Position numbers and translations under genes: made by a program. DNA of 64,000 nt. Origin: Allomyces macrogynus ATCC 38327 (Eukaryota > Blastocladiomycota > Blastocladiomycetes > Blastocladiales > Blastocladiaceae). The stretch lies in contig GG745328.1 in assembly GCA_000151295.1 (NCBI GenBank), forward strand, positions 2,893,380 through 2,957,379, written 5' to 3'. The notes under the pieces are model-generated. The model did not search any database. It saw nothing but the letters and a program-made list of their open reading frames with translations, and was not told the DNA's origin. Below, one piece after another: positions 9,684 through 20,310 of the stretch (positions are counted from its first letter, which is position 1; each line of letters starts with the position of its first letter).

Positions 9684-10617
9684 GATGCAATTTGGCGCCA
9701 TTGTCGCCGGCCGACCGGTGCGGACGCGCGCTGGCTGCAGCTGCACGAACCGCCAGCGCCTCGTCTGACACGCGGTGCCGATTCCAAAATCATGCAGGTC
9801 CAAACCGACTTTCAGCCCGTTGACGCGACCAAATTCGCGCTCGCCGTGCCCAATGCCGACAAGGCCAACCACCTCGTTGTGTTCGTCTTTGGGGACCCGT
9901 TCCCGGCCGGGTACGCCGCGACCGGTGCGTAAATCGGCGACGATTCGACACGTTCAATCGTCTTGCCGCTGACCGTGCGCACACACGTGCGCCTAGTCCA
10001 CATCAACCTGCCCGACCGTGGATGGCAGTTGCTCGGTGCGCTCTCCAACGACAAACCGAGCGCCATGTTCCGGCTCGCCGGGTTACGACCTGCCACGCGG
10101 TCAAGCGACGGCGACGACATGATGATGGACTCGTCGAACGACACAAACGCAGTGGCAGCGGGTCCGCCGGCGATGCTCGGTATTTCGATCGAGCCGATTG
10201 GTACGTTGTGCCCTTGCGCCCTGCCTGCATCCACTCGTCCTGCTCACGCGCCGCCTCTGTCCACCAGACGTCGTGCAAGCGCAACTCGCCGCCCTCCCGC
10301 AATCGCAGCGCACCGCGACCGCGTCGACCGGCCACAGCACTCCCGCGTCGGGTACCGCGGGTCTGCAGCTGTCGCTCAACGTCCTGCAGAACCTGTACCA
10401 CTACGTGACCTCGTTTGCGACCTCGTCGTTGCCCATGGGCGCGCACGTCGTAGGTGGAGGCGCACCCGCAGCGGGCGCCTTTGGTGGCGGGATGGTCGGG
10501 AGCGCGGCCGTGACTAACGCGTCGTGGATTCCGGTCAAGGCGTTTGAAGATTGGTGGAGCGCCGTGAACCGCAAGGTCAAGATGAATCCGCAGTACTTTG
10601 AGCGCGTCTCGGACTGA
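9684..10617 (+). CDS. OPI10: Hikeshi/OPI10 family, Hsp70 nuclear import carrier
   Basis: Family member of Hikeshi (animals) and Opi10 (yeast). Hikeshi carries ATP-Hsp70 into the nucleus during heat stress. Exon 1 (ATG 9684) encodes [11 protein letters not shown]. An intron of about 75 bp ends CATGCAG at about 9798. Exon 2 gives [20 protein letters not shown] and [18 protein letters not shown]. After another intron (donor GTGCGTAA at about 9926, acceptor GCCTAG at about 9996) comes [20 protein letters not shown] and PSAMFRL. A third intron (GTACGTTG at about 10201 to CACCAG at about 10266) joins GISIEPI to [12 protein letters not shown]. The C-terminal segment has [20 protein letters not shown] and stops at TGA 10615-10617. 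The N-terminal jelly-roll core and the C-terminal helix are both intact. Length (about 225 residues) is normal for the family. Confidence 0.95.
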
Positions 10618-10797
10618 GACCGAGGCCATGGCGAGCGTGGATGGGTGATGCGCGGGCAGTTTGTATTTTCTGCTGTTCTTGGCGTTTTTTTTGACCGTGC
10701 GGTCGTCCAAACGCGCTCGATCCGAGGAAATCTTAGTTTTTCGTCTATTTGTCGCATCCACTTGACGAGCTGCAGCCGATCACCAGTGCGCGCTTCT

Positions 10798-11243
10798 TTA
10801 CAGCATCGACTTGAGCTTGCCCGAGTTGAGCAGGTCCGTCAGATCCGAGCTGCCCCCAATGTGCTTGCCTGTCAACGCGACGGGTCAGTCATGTCTGCCC
10901 GTTGAACACGAGCATCGCAACTGCTCCAGCGTACCCTTGATAAAGATATTCGGGACCGTGCGCTGGCCCGTCAGTTCTTTGAGATGCGCCTGGATCAGGT
11001 CGCCCGATTCTATCACCGACCACCCAACCGTCAGGCGAGGTTAGTGGATGGACAAGGTTCGCGCTGCTCGTGCGAATGATTCGCACCAATTTGATCGAGC
11101 TCAATGGCATGGAAGGGCTTGCCAAGCGTCGTGAGCGTGTCCTTGGCTTTGCGGCAGTACGGACAGTACGATTTGGAAAAGACCATGGCGTTGTTGTCGG
11201 CGATCAGCTTGCTGACGAGCGCGGGGATAGACTTGGCGGCCAT
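10798..11243 (-). CDS. GRX: Dithiol glutaredoxin
   Basis: Class I glutaredoxin, a glutathione-dependent thiol-disulfide reductase. The ATG at 11243-11241 starts MAAKSIPALVSKLIADNNAM. The active site CPYC lies in SKSYCPYCRKAKDTL. Exon 1 ends FHAIELDQIG at a GTGCGAATC donor (about 11089). Exon 2 reads SGDLIQAHLKELTGQRTVPN and IFIKG (TVP motif with the cis-Pro). Exon 3 reads KHIGGSSDLTDLLNSGKLKS (GG kink and Asp for glutathione binding) and ends ML-TAA at 10800-10798. No signal or transit peptide is apparent, so it is probably cytosolic. Its 5' side faces a possible small plus-strand gene. Confidence 0.94.
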
Positions 11244-11843
11244 TGTGGAGAGTGTTGGGGTGACGGGCGCGATGGCGATGCAGCCAGTGTTTGTTGACGG
11301 TGTCGCCTGGGTTTGGTTGCGGGATTATCGTGCAGAGTCGGGACGATGAATTGGGCAAGTTCACGTAAATTTATTGATGGACGTCTCCTGAGTCCTGTGG
11401 CTCTCACACACACCATCACGCCCGTGAGAATTGAAGCCTTCCCAACGAAATGAATTGCCACGCCAGGCCTGTTCGCCTGATTGTCTCAAAACGGCTAGCC
11501 CTCTCATCCGCTCATTCCATTCTCCCTTCCACTTGTTGTCCACCCCATGATACAGGACGAGATCAACCGGCTCGGGAAAAAGTATCTCCCCGCCGTCGAC
11601 AAGATGTTGGACGAGTACTATTCTGCGCGGGCGGCAGATGGCAAACGCTAGGCCCTGGAGTTCTTGCCAATAAAGCGACTCCATTTGTTGGCCAGAACTC
11701 GGTGCGGGAGGCATGTTTCGACTTCACATCCTGTCAGCTGAGGTTCTGTCTCCAATACCATTCAGAAACACGAGCTTGTCAGTCATTACATTGTATGCTA
11801 CTGCGATCAGGAGCGACTCACCTGCCGCGCACCGCCGCCGCCG
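11244..11843. other. Intergenic between glutaredoxin and MED16
   Basis: About 600 bp. The only protein-like piece is a 34-codon plus-strand frame at 11547-11651 (listed separately). The remainder contains A/T-rich and low-complexity sequence without recognisable features. Confidence 0.4.
11547..11651 (+). CDS. Small ORF or last exon, unrecognised
   Basis: Thirty-four codons: MIQDEINRLGKKYLPAVDKM, then a short amphipathic stretch ending with Lys-Arg and TAG. The composition (charged, helical, C/G third positions) is much more gene-like than the flanks. The bases just before GACGAGATC read CATGATACAG, which could be a splice acceptor, so this may be the last exon of a short gene starting upstream near 11274-11364. 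Candidate ATGs exist there, but no donor convinces me. No family recognised. Confidence 0.25.
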   Translation: MIQDEINRLGKKYLPAVDKMLDEYYSARAADGKR

Positions 11844-14828
11844 CTATCGACGCGCAGGTCGGGCGCTCGCCGGCACTTTGCGCGCGCGCGGGTCGCCGTC
11901 CACCTCGTCCTCGCCGCCGTCGTTATCCAAGTACGGCTCAAGCGCTGTGAGGCTCCACCAGGCGCCGCCGCACGGGCACGCGTGCGCGTACGCCAAACTC
12001 CACGGCGCCCATACCTCGGGCGCGTGCACAGTCCGAAACGCGTCGGCCGTGAGTGACTCGCGGTTTGGATCCGGCGCGAGCGTGAGCCCAAGACAACTAC
12101 AAAAAAACACCAAACACAAGTGAGTCTCCAATCCGAGCAGCTCAGTCCCAAAAATACCGATCGAACGTACCTCGTGCACTGCCATAGCGGCCAAGACCGC
12201 GCGACCTTGACCTTGCGCACGACATCCACTGCCGACCGACGCACGTCGCGCACCCATTTCCGCGCAACCCCTTCGCGCACCTGCACACCATGATCGACGT
12301 CGACACCATGCACGTTCCCGTCGACGACCCACCCACGCACCATCTCCGGCAACGTCTCCAGATCCAACCACCAGCCATCATTCGCAACGGGATCCGGTCT
12401 AGCACTACTATTCGCGCGTTCCGTGACCTTGGCCATTTGCGCGTCGTCGAGCTTCGCCTCCAGCACCGCCCCCGCCGCGTCCGGCACGCACGCACTCGCG
12501 AGAATCAGCTGTTCTGCCTCGGCGTTGACGACCGGCACGAGCGCGACGCGCAAGTCCGCAACGAGTTTCGCCACTTCCGTCGGATTCAACTTGGTCCTTG
12601 TCAGAATAATCCCCATCTTACTCGCAAACCCCGCGTCCTGCACGTCGTGCAATGCCAAGTTATACGCCGGTAACTGGTTCAGTGCCTCGGCGATCTGCGC
12701 GAGCATCGACGGGTGCGCAAGGGGCGCGATCGGCGTCGCCCTTCCCGCCGCGGCGGGACCGTGCACGCAACTCAGGGCAAACTTCGCCTGCCGCACAGCC
12801 TTGGAACACCAGTCGAGCAGCCACGTCGCGAGCGCCATGACGGGAACGAGCGCAGCGGGGTCAATGTACTTGATCAGTACCTTCTCGTCGGTCTGCGCGG
12901 CCGCGGCGGCCGCGGCAGCCGCAGCAGCAGCCGCCGAGTACTCCTTCTTACCCTTCTTTCCCGTGGCCGGTGGGTCGCCACCGCCCTCGGCCTGTACCGC
13001 CCACAGGTGCCGCGAGCGCAAGACGGTCCCGTCGAGGGCCGCGTGCAGGACAGCGTGCACGTGCGTGACGTGCACGATACTCGCGGCCGCGGTATAGTGC
13101 GCAGGTAAGCGCAGGATCCGGGTGGCACGGAGTTGCGCGCTGAGAACGGCCGGGACGGACGGGGTCGACCGGTCCCAGACGAGTGCGCGCGGATCGGGTT
13201 TCGCGAGGTGCGTGTACTGCGCGGCAAAGAGCGACGCGAGCACCGCGTCGCCTGAGGAAGTGCCGCGCGCGGTGGACGCGAAAGTGGCGAAAATGTCGGC
13301 CGTATCTGTGCGCGACCGCAGTGCGACCGCGAGGGTGTCCGCGAGCGGCGTTGTCCCTTGCGGCTGCGGCTGCGGGACCGGCACGACCTCGAGCTTCCCA
13401 CTCCGCGCAACCGCGACGTACATCCCGTTCGGCGACACCGCGAAATCGTCCGCGTCCGCGATCTGCACCACCGCGCGGCGCAAATCTTTGGCGAAATTCG
13501 CCTCCGCGAATCCGCTCGCCACGGTAATTTCCGCCGCAGTCGCAATCACGATCGCGTCCCGCACGTGTGCCGACCGCACAATCACGCGCGACCCGGTGCC
13601 CGCGGGCAGCGGGACCACATCGAACAGAATCCAGGGCAGGTATTCCCGGCGGTGCCAGATGACGACCGTTTCGCTCGATGCGGCGACGACGACTGTCGCC
13701 CCGGGTGCGGTCGCCGAGGTGGAGGTGAGCCCGAAGGCGTGTACGGCGATCCAGGGGGACGCGCCTCGGAGCCCGCCGGGCAGTTCGTGTGGTGCTGAGA
13801 CATGCAGCGCGGCGGTGGAGGTGGTGGACCCGGCGGCGAGAGCGTCGGTCGTGAACCGCACGTCCCAGACGGTCAGCGCGCCGGCGGCGGTGCTGGCGAC
13901 GACGGACAGGGTGCCGTCGGGTGTGGGGGACAGGGCGGCGAATGCGAGTGGGGTGGCGGCGTCGGGGAGAGCGGCTGACCAGTGGACGTAGCTCGAGATG
14001 GTCGGGAGCCAGACGTGCACGTGGCCCGAGGCGAGCACGGCGACGAGGAGGTGTGGGGAAAAGACGTGTGCCGGGTAGCAGTCGGGTCGTGGTGGAAAGT
14101 GCGCGTTGTCGATCTGGCGGCGCGTTGGGTGGCCGGGTCAGATGATGCGGGGACGTGGCAGGGGGAAAATGGAGAGAGAATCGCGTACGGTGATTGACCT
14201 CGACACCCACGTCAAGCAAACGGGCCGATCGGGGAGCGAGAACACGTCGGGATTGCTCCACTCGTTCAGAATGCCCTGTGGTACCGCGTCAGGCCACGGT
14301 TAGATGATTGGCATTCGCGAGCTCGACGATGGGCAACGGCGCCAGTATCACACCTTGTTGCGCCAAATCAAGACGCGATTGGCCGCGTCATGGACAGCTA
14401 TGAACCGCGCCAGGACGGGCTCGACCGTGACCCCCACCACGGGTGCCAATGGAGGCGCACCATCCTTGCTTGCGACATCAGGCCACGGGAGAGTATGTGC
14501 GCAGCCTTTCAAGTCAAACACGCGGTCTGGTGTAGCAAACAGGCGATGCTGCAGCGGCGGGACAAACGACGGCAGGACCAGGAAAGCAGGTCTACATGGC
14601 CCGTTTACTGGTCATTCACGATGACAATATGTCGGACTGCAGCATCACCAACGCATACTGGCGTGGGTTATTCGCAGTCGCGCACACGAGCACGTTGGTG
14701 CGCGACCACGCGAGCCGTGGTGGCCGGTATCGTGGTCCCTTTTTTGAAGCATCGGCCGGTCCGTTAGTGTCGTTGGCCGGTCCTGCAGCGCGGTCGAGGT
14801 GGCTTGGTGCCGGCATGGTGGTGGTCAT
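11844..14828 (-). CDS. MED16: Mediator complex subunit 16 (MED16/Sin4-like)
   Basis: Tail-module Mediator subunit linking activators to RNA polymerase II. The most upstream usable ATG is 14828-14826 (MTTTMPAPSHLDRAAG). It is followed by RPPRLAWSRTNVLVCATANN, which fits the MED16 N-terminal WD-like start. A further exon reads VEPVLARFIAVHDAANRVLI and WRNK, then GILNEWSNPDVFSLPDRPVC. The large exon from about 14060 carries beta-propeller blades (for example GALTVWDVRF) and a poly-Ala stretch. The helical domain follows: VMALATWLLDWCSKAVRQA and LAQIAEALNQLPAYNLALHD. The last exon completes a zinc-binding end: LWQCTSCLGLT followed by AHACPCGGAWWSL, matching the CxxC...CxCGG.W pattern of MED16 C-termini. 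Stop TAG 11846-11844. The N-terminal splice sites are tentative (one would need GTTGGT as donor); the C-terminal half is firm. Confidence 0.82.
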
Positions 14829-15540
14829 GGGCGGATGTGTTTCCAGGCCGGCGTGGCCCACAGAGGCCTCTTGCACGGCGCGCCCTCGATCAATTGCAGC
14901 TGGTCGCGCGAAGTGGTCGCCGTGGCCGTGGCCGTCGTCGTCATCGTAAGCACATCGCGCGGCCACGGCTGGCGCTGGCGTTGGCACAGTGTGTCCCCAC
15001 CGTGTCAGACGTTTTCTGGACTGATCAGTGAGCAAGACGGCCCGCGATCGAACCCCAGCGCCGCCGCGCCGCTCATCCGTTATCCTCGAGCATCAACGCC
15101 GATCAACCGCAGCGACGTCACCACTTGCGGCCGCCAACGCTGGACGCGCAAGCTCACCGGTGGCGCTCTCATTCCTCGTGCAGCATGCCGCCGACCACCA
15201 CCCGCTCCCGGACCCGACCGTCACGGCATGTTCGCGTTCATCACGCCATGGCCAGCATGGCCAACTCTTTTGCTGTTCGTTGCTGCGGCAGCGGACCCTT
15301 CCTCTGGTTACAGCACCCCTCTCTCCGGATGACCCCGACTCGCTCCGCTTCTGCATCGGAATTTCACGGCGCATGCTTCTGGAGCCGGAACCAGATTGAC
15401 GTCCATCAATGGTCGCCGTGGCGACATCCCGATATGAAAAAAATGATACTGTATTTGACAAAAATGCTCAGCTCGACTCTCGCGCTCACAACAAAGAAGA
15501 GGCAGACAGGGGAGCGCGCAACCTCGCGCACTCGGCCCAA
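14829..15540. other. Intergenic, MED16 5' side
   Basis: About 710 bp upstream of MED16. Open frames on both strands are rich in Arg, Ser and Thr and look like shadows of GC-rich sequence. An A/T-rich patch lies near 15430-15475. No RNA gene or repeat is seen. Confidence 0.35.
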
Positions 15541-16005
15541 CTAGCGCGCGACGTGGGGTCCCTGCGACGGGGCCGAGAAAAAACAAGCTGTACAAACGAC
15601 GCGCGGTCGACGGTTGACTTGAAGGTGTGCGCGGATCGCTGGTCTATTCTTGGCCTGGACGACGAGCAGCGTCAGTTCACGCTCGCGGTGGTCGCGTTGT
15701 TCGATGTTCACGACGACCAACGTACGGTTCACCTTAATCTCGGCCTCGACCGGCATTTCCTTGCTTGCCGACGCGGCCACTTGGTACTCGCGGTGCACGG
15801 CGGGCGGCGCGACGAGCGTGCTGCTCGGGCACGCGGCAACGAGCGGCAACTCGTGCCTTGCGACCCCCGCGGCAGCTGACCGCGCGGCAGCGGCTTGTGC
15901 AGCACGGAGGGTCGGCGAAAGGGTCGTGGCGGCGGCGGTCGCGGTGGGCGACGTGTGCACGAACACCCTTGGTGCGGCGGTGCGGATCAGGACGGACGGG
16001 AACAT
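15541..16005 (-). CDS. Hypothetical protein with mitochondrial-type leader
   Basis: Single-exon frame of 154 residues from ATG 16005-16003. The first about 60 residues lack acidic residues and contain spaced Arg with many Ala, Ser and Thr (MFPSVLIRTAAPRVFVHTSP), typical of a matrix targeting peptide. The middle reads EMPVEAEIKVNRTLVVVNIE, with alternating hydrophobics that suggest beta strands. It is followed by a basic stretch and two Cys near the end. I recognise no family. It could be a genuine lineage-specific mitochondrial protein or a mis-framed exon. Confidence 0.35.
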   Translation of the reverse strand: MFPSVLIRTAAPRVFVHTSPTATAAATTLSPTLRAAQAAAARSAAAGVARHELPLVAACPSSTLVAPPAVHREYQVAASASKEMPVEAEIKVNRTLVVVNIEQRDHRERELTLLVVQAKNRPAIRAHLQVNRRPRVVCTACFFSAPSQGPHVAR

Positions 16006-16873
16006 GTTCTTGACGAGTGGAGGGTGGAGGAGGAGACGGTGTTGGAGGGGAACGAGTGCGGGCGGGGCGACACGCGTTTTATACTTGGGGGTAGAGTACC
16101 GCACGCCGAGGACAGCGGAAACGCGTTTTCTTCTTTTGGATGGCGGTGGTCGAGGTCTGTGTGCCAGCTTGTGCATGGGTTTTTTGGTCGTCACGACTCT
16201 GACGCGACCGCGCAGCATCGTGCAGCGCGATCCGATTTTCTTGCTCGTTTGGCATGAGTTTGTTCTTTTTTTTCGCCCGAAGCCGGATCGAGCAAACGCA
16301 AAGCAAGTGCAGTCACCGTGGCAGTCACTGCACGCCACCATGCTGGGCTGATTGCGAACTGGCGGCGCGTCGCCGTCGCTCCTCTTTCGTCTCCGCCCCC
16401 GCGCCGGATCAGCACCGCGACGCGCGATCGCCCCAACAGCCCAAGCGATACTCGGGGTGGACAAAGTGCGCTGGCCGACCCCAGCCGCCGACGCGCAAGC
16501 GTGTGCTGTTGGGCGCGAACCACCAGTGGAGCAGGCCGACAAGGACAAAAGGTTTGCAAACGGCGGGGAAACCATGACTCCAAACGTGGTGAACCAGCGA
16601 TGAATCGAAGCCCCAAAGCGGGGCAAGCCGTGGCGAGCGTGTGGCGACTTGGGAACGCCTGCAAGCAAGCAAGCAACAAAACGGACGACCGAAAATGGGT
16701 CAGGCGCGAATTAGGGTATGCTCAGGGTTTGGTTACGTTGTCTCGGAACGTCCAGCCCTTGGTCTCCCTCCACGCGCGCACTGCTCTGGTCGCGCAGCGA
16801 TCCCAACGACGCGTCTCTCCGACCTCTCTCCCTTCTCCCCTGACCCAACTCGCGACCCTGTCCTGCACACACC
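16006..16873. other. Intergenic, divergent region
   Basis: About 870 bp between a minus-strand and a plus-strand mitochondrial-type gene. The last 90 bp before 16874 are pyrimidine-rich (CTCTCCGACCTCTCTCCC), which fits a promoter or 5' leader. No coding evidence. Confidence 0.4.
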
Positions 16874-17290
16874 ATGCTCCACCGCACCCTGCACCACCAC
16901 CCCGCCCTCGTCCGCCCGGCCACCTGGACGCGCTTCGCGGCCCGCGCGATCGCGACCACCGCCCAGACCCAACCCGAATCTGATGACCGCCCGGTGCCCG
17001 GGATCCCGCTGACGGGCCCCGCCGACGCGCCCTTACCCGCGTCGCACCCGCCGAACGACGAGATCCCGCCGCGCATCGCTAAGACCGAGACGGCCGCGGC
17101 AATCGCCGAGGACGCGCTGCAGTCGCCGCGGTCAGACCCGCACGTGCCCAAGTCGGTTACTGGCAAAGTCGTGCGCAAGGTCAAGGACATGATGCACCCG
17201 TTGAATGCCGGTGCCGAGGCCGCGGCCGAGGCGATTGCGCAGCGTCGGCGCGAGACGAGAGAGGCCGAGCAGGCGAATGATGGGAAGTGA
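16874..17290 (+). CDS. Hypothetical protein, predicted mitochondrial
   Basis: Intact 138-residue frame from ATG 16874. The leader MLHRTLHHHPALVRPATWTR with FAARAIATTAQ is a textbook mitochondrial presequence with a likely cut near the ATTAQ region. The mature part is Pro-rich (PVPGIPLTGPADAPLP), then has a conserved-looking core: KSVTGKVVRKVKDMMHPLNA followed by a charged helix to the end. Similar short fungal proteins with a KVKDMMHP-like core exist as unannotated mitochondrial proteins, but I cannot name a function. A strong C/G third-position bias supports that it is translated. Confidence 0.5.
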   Translation: MLHRTLHHHPALVRPATWTRFAARAIATTAQTQPESDDRPVPGIPLTGPADAPLPASHPPNDEIPPRIAKTETAAAIAEDALQSPRSDPHVPKSVTGKVVRKVKDMMHPLNAGAEAAAEAIAQRRRETREAEQANDGK

Positions 17291-17600
17291 GGGACGCGTG
17301 ATGGCTGCGCTGATCTACGGCGTACGAAGGCGAGAGAGTGCAAGGAGGAAACGACGGTGGCGTGACGACGCGCGCGGCGCCGAGACAAGATACCACGACG
17401 AGACCACAACCACCAAGACACGGTCGCAGTCGGTTTCAATGCAATCCGTTTTTCTTTTCATCTTGCGTGTTCCAAAACTGCCCCCCTCGCGCGTCCAGGC
17501 CTCAAAGGTTCCATTCCGTCCACACCATCAACCTACATATCCCGGTGAAGCCGTCAGTGTTATGCTCTCGCTGCTGCCGCGTCGACGCGGCCCTCTTCTC
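17291..17600. other. Convergent intergenic
   Basis: About 310 bp between two converging genes. It contains CA- and T-rich segments consistent with two 3' untranslated regions; nothing else is seen. Confidence 0.4.
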
Positions 17601-19782
17601 CTAGGAAACGTACACAAAGTAGTTGTCGTCGTCGATCGTCGACCCGAGGTCCGCGTAGAACGTCTGGAAGTCGTCGCGTGTTACCGTTTCGCTGCAAGAC
17701 GGGACACGATCGCGGTGAGCAAGATTTAATGCACGGTGCCCGAAGACGAAAGATGGTGGACATACTCAAAGTAAGCTGCGATATCTTCGTTCCCACTTGC
17801 CGTCGCTGCCCTAGTCCGGCTCGAATTCGGCACCCTACACGCACACGCATCATTGTCAGCTCATCTTCCGGTCCCCATTCCCTCGCTCCCACTCACCAAA
17901 ACGTACACGGCGTGATACGCGCGCCGAAGCACCTCCCGCGCCACGACCCCCTCCCCCAACGGATCCAACCGTCGAAACGCCTGATCCACAATCTTAATCC
18001 TGCGCTCCGACGGCTCGCGCGCACGCAACATCCGCACCAACTCGTCCAAGTCCATTTCCACGGCGCCCGGTTCCACCAACTCGCTCCACAACCCGTCCGC
18101 CACTTCCGGTGGACAATGCACAACGTCCGCCAACGCCTGCGCAAACGTCGTCCGCGGCACGCGGCCGTCGGGACACGCGCGCTGCAGAACGCGCCGCAGG
18201 AGGGGGAGCGGGCGCGACACATTCGACCCGGGCGCGGATATGTACGACCGCACGAGGTGGAGGGAAGAGGCGTGGTGGATCGCCGCGGTCGTCCGGACCG
18301 CGTGCCCATCACGCACGCCGAGACTCACTGGGGACGCGAAGGAGAAGGTGGTGGCCGGGTCGTAGGTCGCGGCGGTCGTGGTGGTTGGGAGAGTCGCGGG
18401 CGCAGTGGGGGAGACCGGACGGTGTGCGAGCCCAAGACCGCCGAGGAGCGACGCGGTGGTGCCGGTGGGTGCAGCGGCGGCACCCGTGCGCCGCCCGCGC
18501 GGCGTCGGGCGGGGAACGTCGTCGCGGTCCCATGGTTTCGGGAGCGTGTAGGTCGAGGAAGATGGGGTCAGCGCGGGGGTCGTTTCGTGCGACCCGAGCG
18601 GGCTCGTGCGCGTACGTTGCGCAGCGGCTGTAGAGCGGTAGTCCGTGACGGGTGTCGCCGCGCGGGTCGATGGCGCGAGGTACCGGTCGCCGTCGGCGAA
18701 CCGCATTCTGTCGAGTCGGTCGGCCAGGGGCGACATGGCGCGGGTCGTGATGTCGTATTGCCGCGCGCTCGCTGCGAGCCGGTCGTTCCCGAAAGCCGCG
18801 GCGGCGTCGAGTTCCGTATCGGTCGCGGTCGAATGCACGCGCACGTGCGTATCGACCGCGTCGGTCGACTCGGTCCACGTCCCCAAGATCCACTGGTCGA
18901 GCTCGCGGTCCGAATCCGCGATAATCCTCACCAACTGGTAATACTGGTGCCAGTCGCGGCGTGTCACTTCGAGGTCCAACTCAAACGAGCTCAGGAACTC
19001 GACCAACACCTCGACCGCACTGCGTCGTCCACTAACTACATCCGGGTGATTCTCGGCATTGAACCGGCGGCGCACGTCGGACGCACGCACGCGTGCCTGC
19101 ACCGTCGGGAACGTATCAAACACCTTGTCGAGAATCACGACGGTGCGCCGGTCAAGTGGAGTGCGCAAAAAGTCGACGATGCGCGTGACGGGCACGAGGT
19201 TGCGTCGGCGCTCGTCGAGCTCGTTGAAGATGAGCGCCGAGTCCGGGCGAGAGAGGGGAAGCCGGTGGTCGCCGAGCGCCTGCTCCCATTTAGCGAGGGA
19301 CAGGTCGCCGTAGTAGGCGGCCGCATGCAGTTGCCGCACGAACGCAAAGACACCCGTGATGCCGCGTGCAGAGAGGAGGGTCTGGGGGTGCAGTCGGAGG
19401 TGTGTCAGGAATTTTTCCGAGCAATGCATGAGGGGAGGGCGAGCACACGCACCAGTAGCCGCTCGCGCACTTCAGCCACCTTGTGAGTGTAGGCGACGTA
19501 GGGGTCGGCAATGTCGCTGTCGGCGACGGGCGCGGCAGTCCGTGCGGTTGAAGTCAGTTTGGTGACAGCAACGGGTGAATGTGCTCGAGTAGATGATGCC
19601 TGCGGCCCGAGCAGCCGCGTGTCGACGGCGTACGGCGACCCGACGGGGTTACGTGCGGCCCATGCGGCCGAGGCCGACCCGGCGGGGCGAGTAGAGCGGG
19701 TAGCAGTCGAGGTGGTTACTGGCGTACGGCCGCGAGTCGTGGTCCTTGTAGAGCTGCTGCCATGGTGCCCGGCGCCGAGCAT
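17601..19782 (-). CDS. Calcyphosin-like EF-hand protein
   Basis: Start ATG 19782-19780 with a Thr/Ser/Arg-rich leader of about 95 residues, then KVAEVRERLLVRV. An intron (about 19455-19365) joins to GITGVFAFVRQLHAAAYYGD, corresponding to the GIKGL-type start of calcyphosins. The first EF module has LSLAKWEQALGDHRLPLSRP, VDFLRTPLDRRTVVILDKVF, DVRRRFNAENHPDVVSGRRS and VEVLVEFLSSFE, all in family order. After a roughly 200-residue disordered middle, a second module has ALADVVHCPPEVADGLWSEL, RIKIVDQAFRRLDPLGEGVV and, in the last exons, TRDDFQTFYADLGST with stop TAG 17603-17601. The calcium loops lack most of the D-x-D-x-D-G ligands, so calcium binding looks weak or lost. Calcyphosin-2-type proteins are mostly found in organisms with motile cilia, hence a probable flagellar role (inference). 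Confidence 0.83.
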
Positions 19783-20310
19783 GGTGGCGAGCGGGTGGAG
19801 AAGGTCGGGCTAATCACGCGGGAGCTTGTCGTCTCGTGCTAGTCCAGTTGGCGTCGTCGTTGTCGTCGCCTTGCTCCTGGATTGTGAGCGTGCATGCGGA
19901 CGGCGACGGCGACAGGTTGGAAGTGATCGCCAGTGAGCAAAAGAGACGCCGGACGCCGCGTCAGTCGCGAGTGGGCATCGCGTGGCGCGGGGACGCCTCG
20001 CTCAAGTGACGCTGTGCTACGTTCTCTGCCAAACGGCGGCTCCAAGTTCGAACCGCGACGCCCGCCCGCGCTCAGCTCCTCCACCTCGACGACAAGGATT
20101 CGACCATCGACGGCCTGATCAGCGCCAGCACGACGCGACGCCGACCCCGTGCGCGATCCGACTCCACGGCGCCCGTCAAGCGTGCCGCGCCGCTCACGGC
20201 CACGCTCGTCGCTTCCATCGTCACCTGCAAATCCACGCGCAAGACCCACTTTCATCTGCACTTCACCCTGCCCAAGTATCATCGCCGCACCCGGCACCAA
20301 GACCACGGAC
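19783..20310. other. Shared promoter region, calcyphosin-like and TFIIIC
   Basis: About 530 bp between two head-to-head genes. A frame continuing upstream of the TFIIIC ATG is open but lacks conserved character. No repeats. Confidence 0.4.

Noticed and set aside
12423..13991. Plus-strand frames with many Cys, Ala and Ser opposite MED16
   Set aside because: Antisense shadow; the minus strand encodes WD-like blades and the MED16 zinc-binding end.
14304..14767. Plus-strand frames of 106 and 125 codons beside the MED16 start
   Set aside because: They overlap minus-strand MED16 exons (ARFIAVHDAANRVLIWRNK), which fit a WD-type protein better.
17678..19486. A 602-codon plus-strand open frame opposite the calcyphosin-like gene
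   Set aside because: It is Arg/Gly/His-rich antisense shadow of the minus-strand coding exon, which shows clear family motifs and splice sites.
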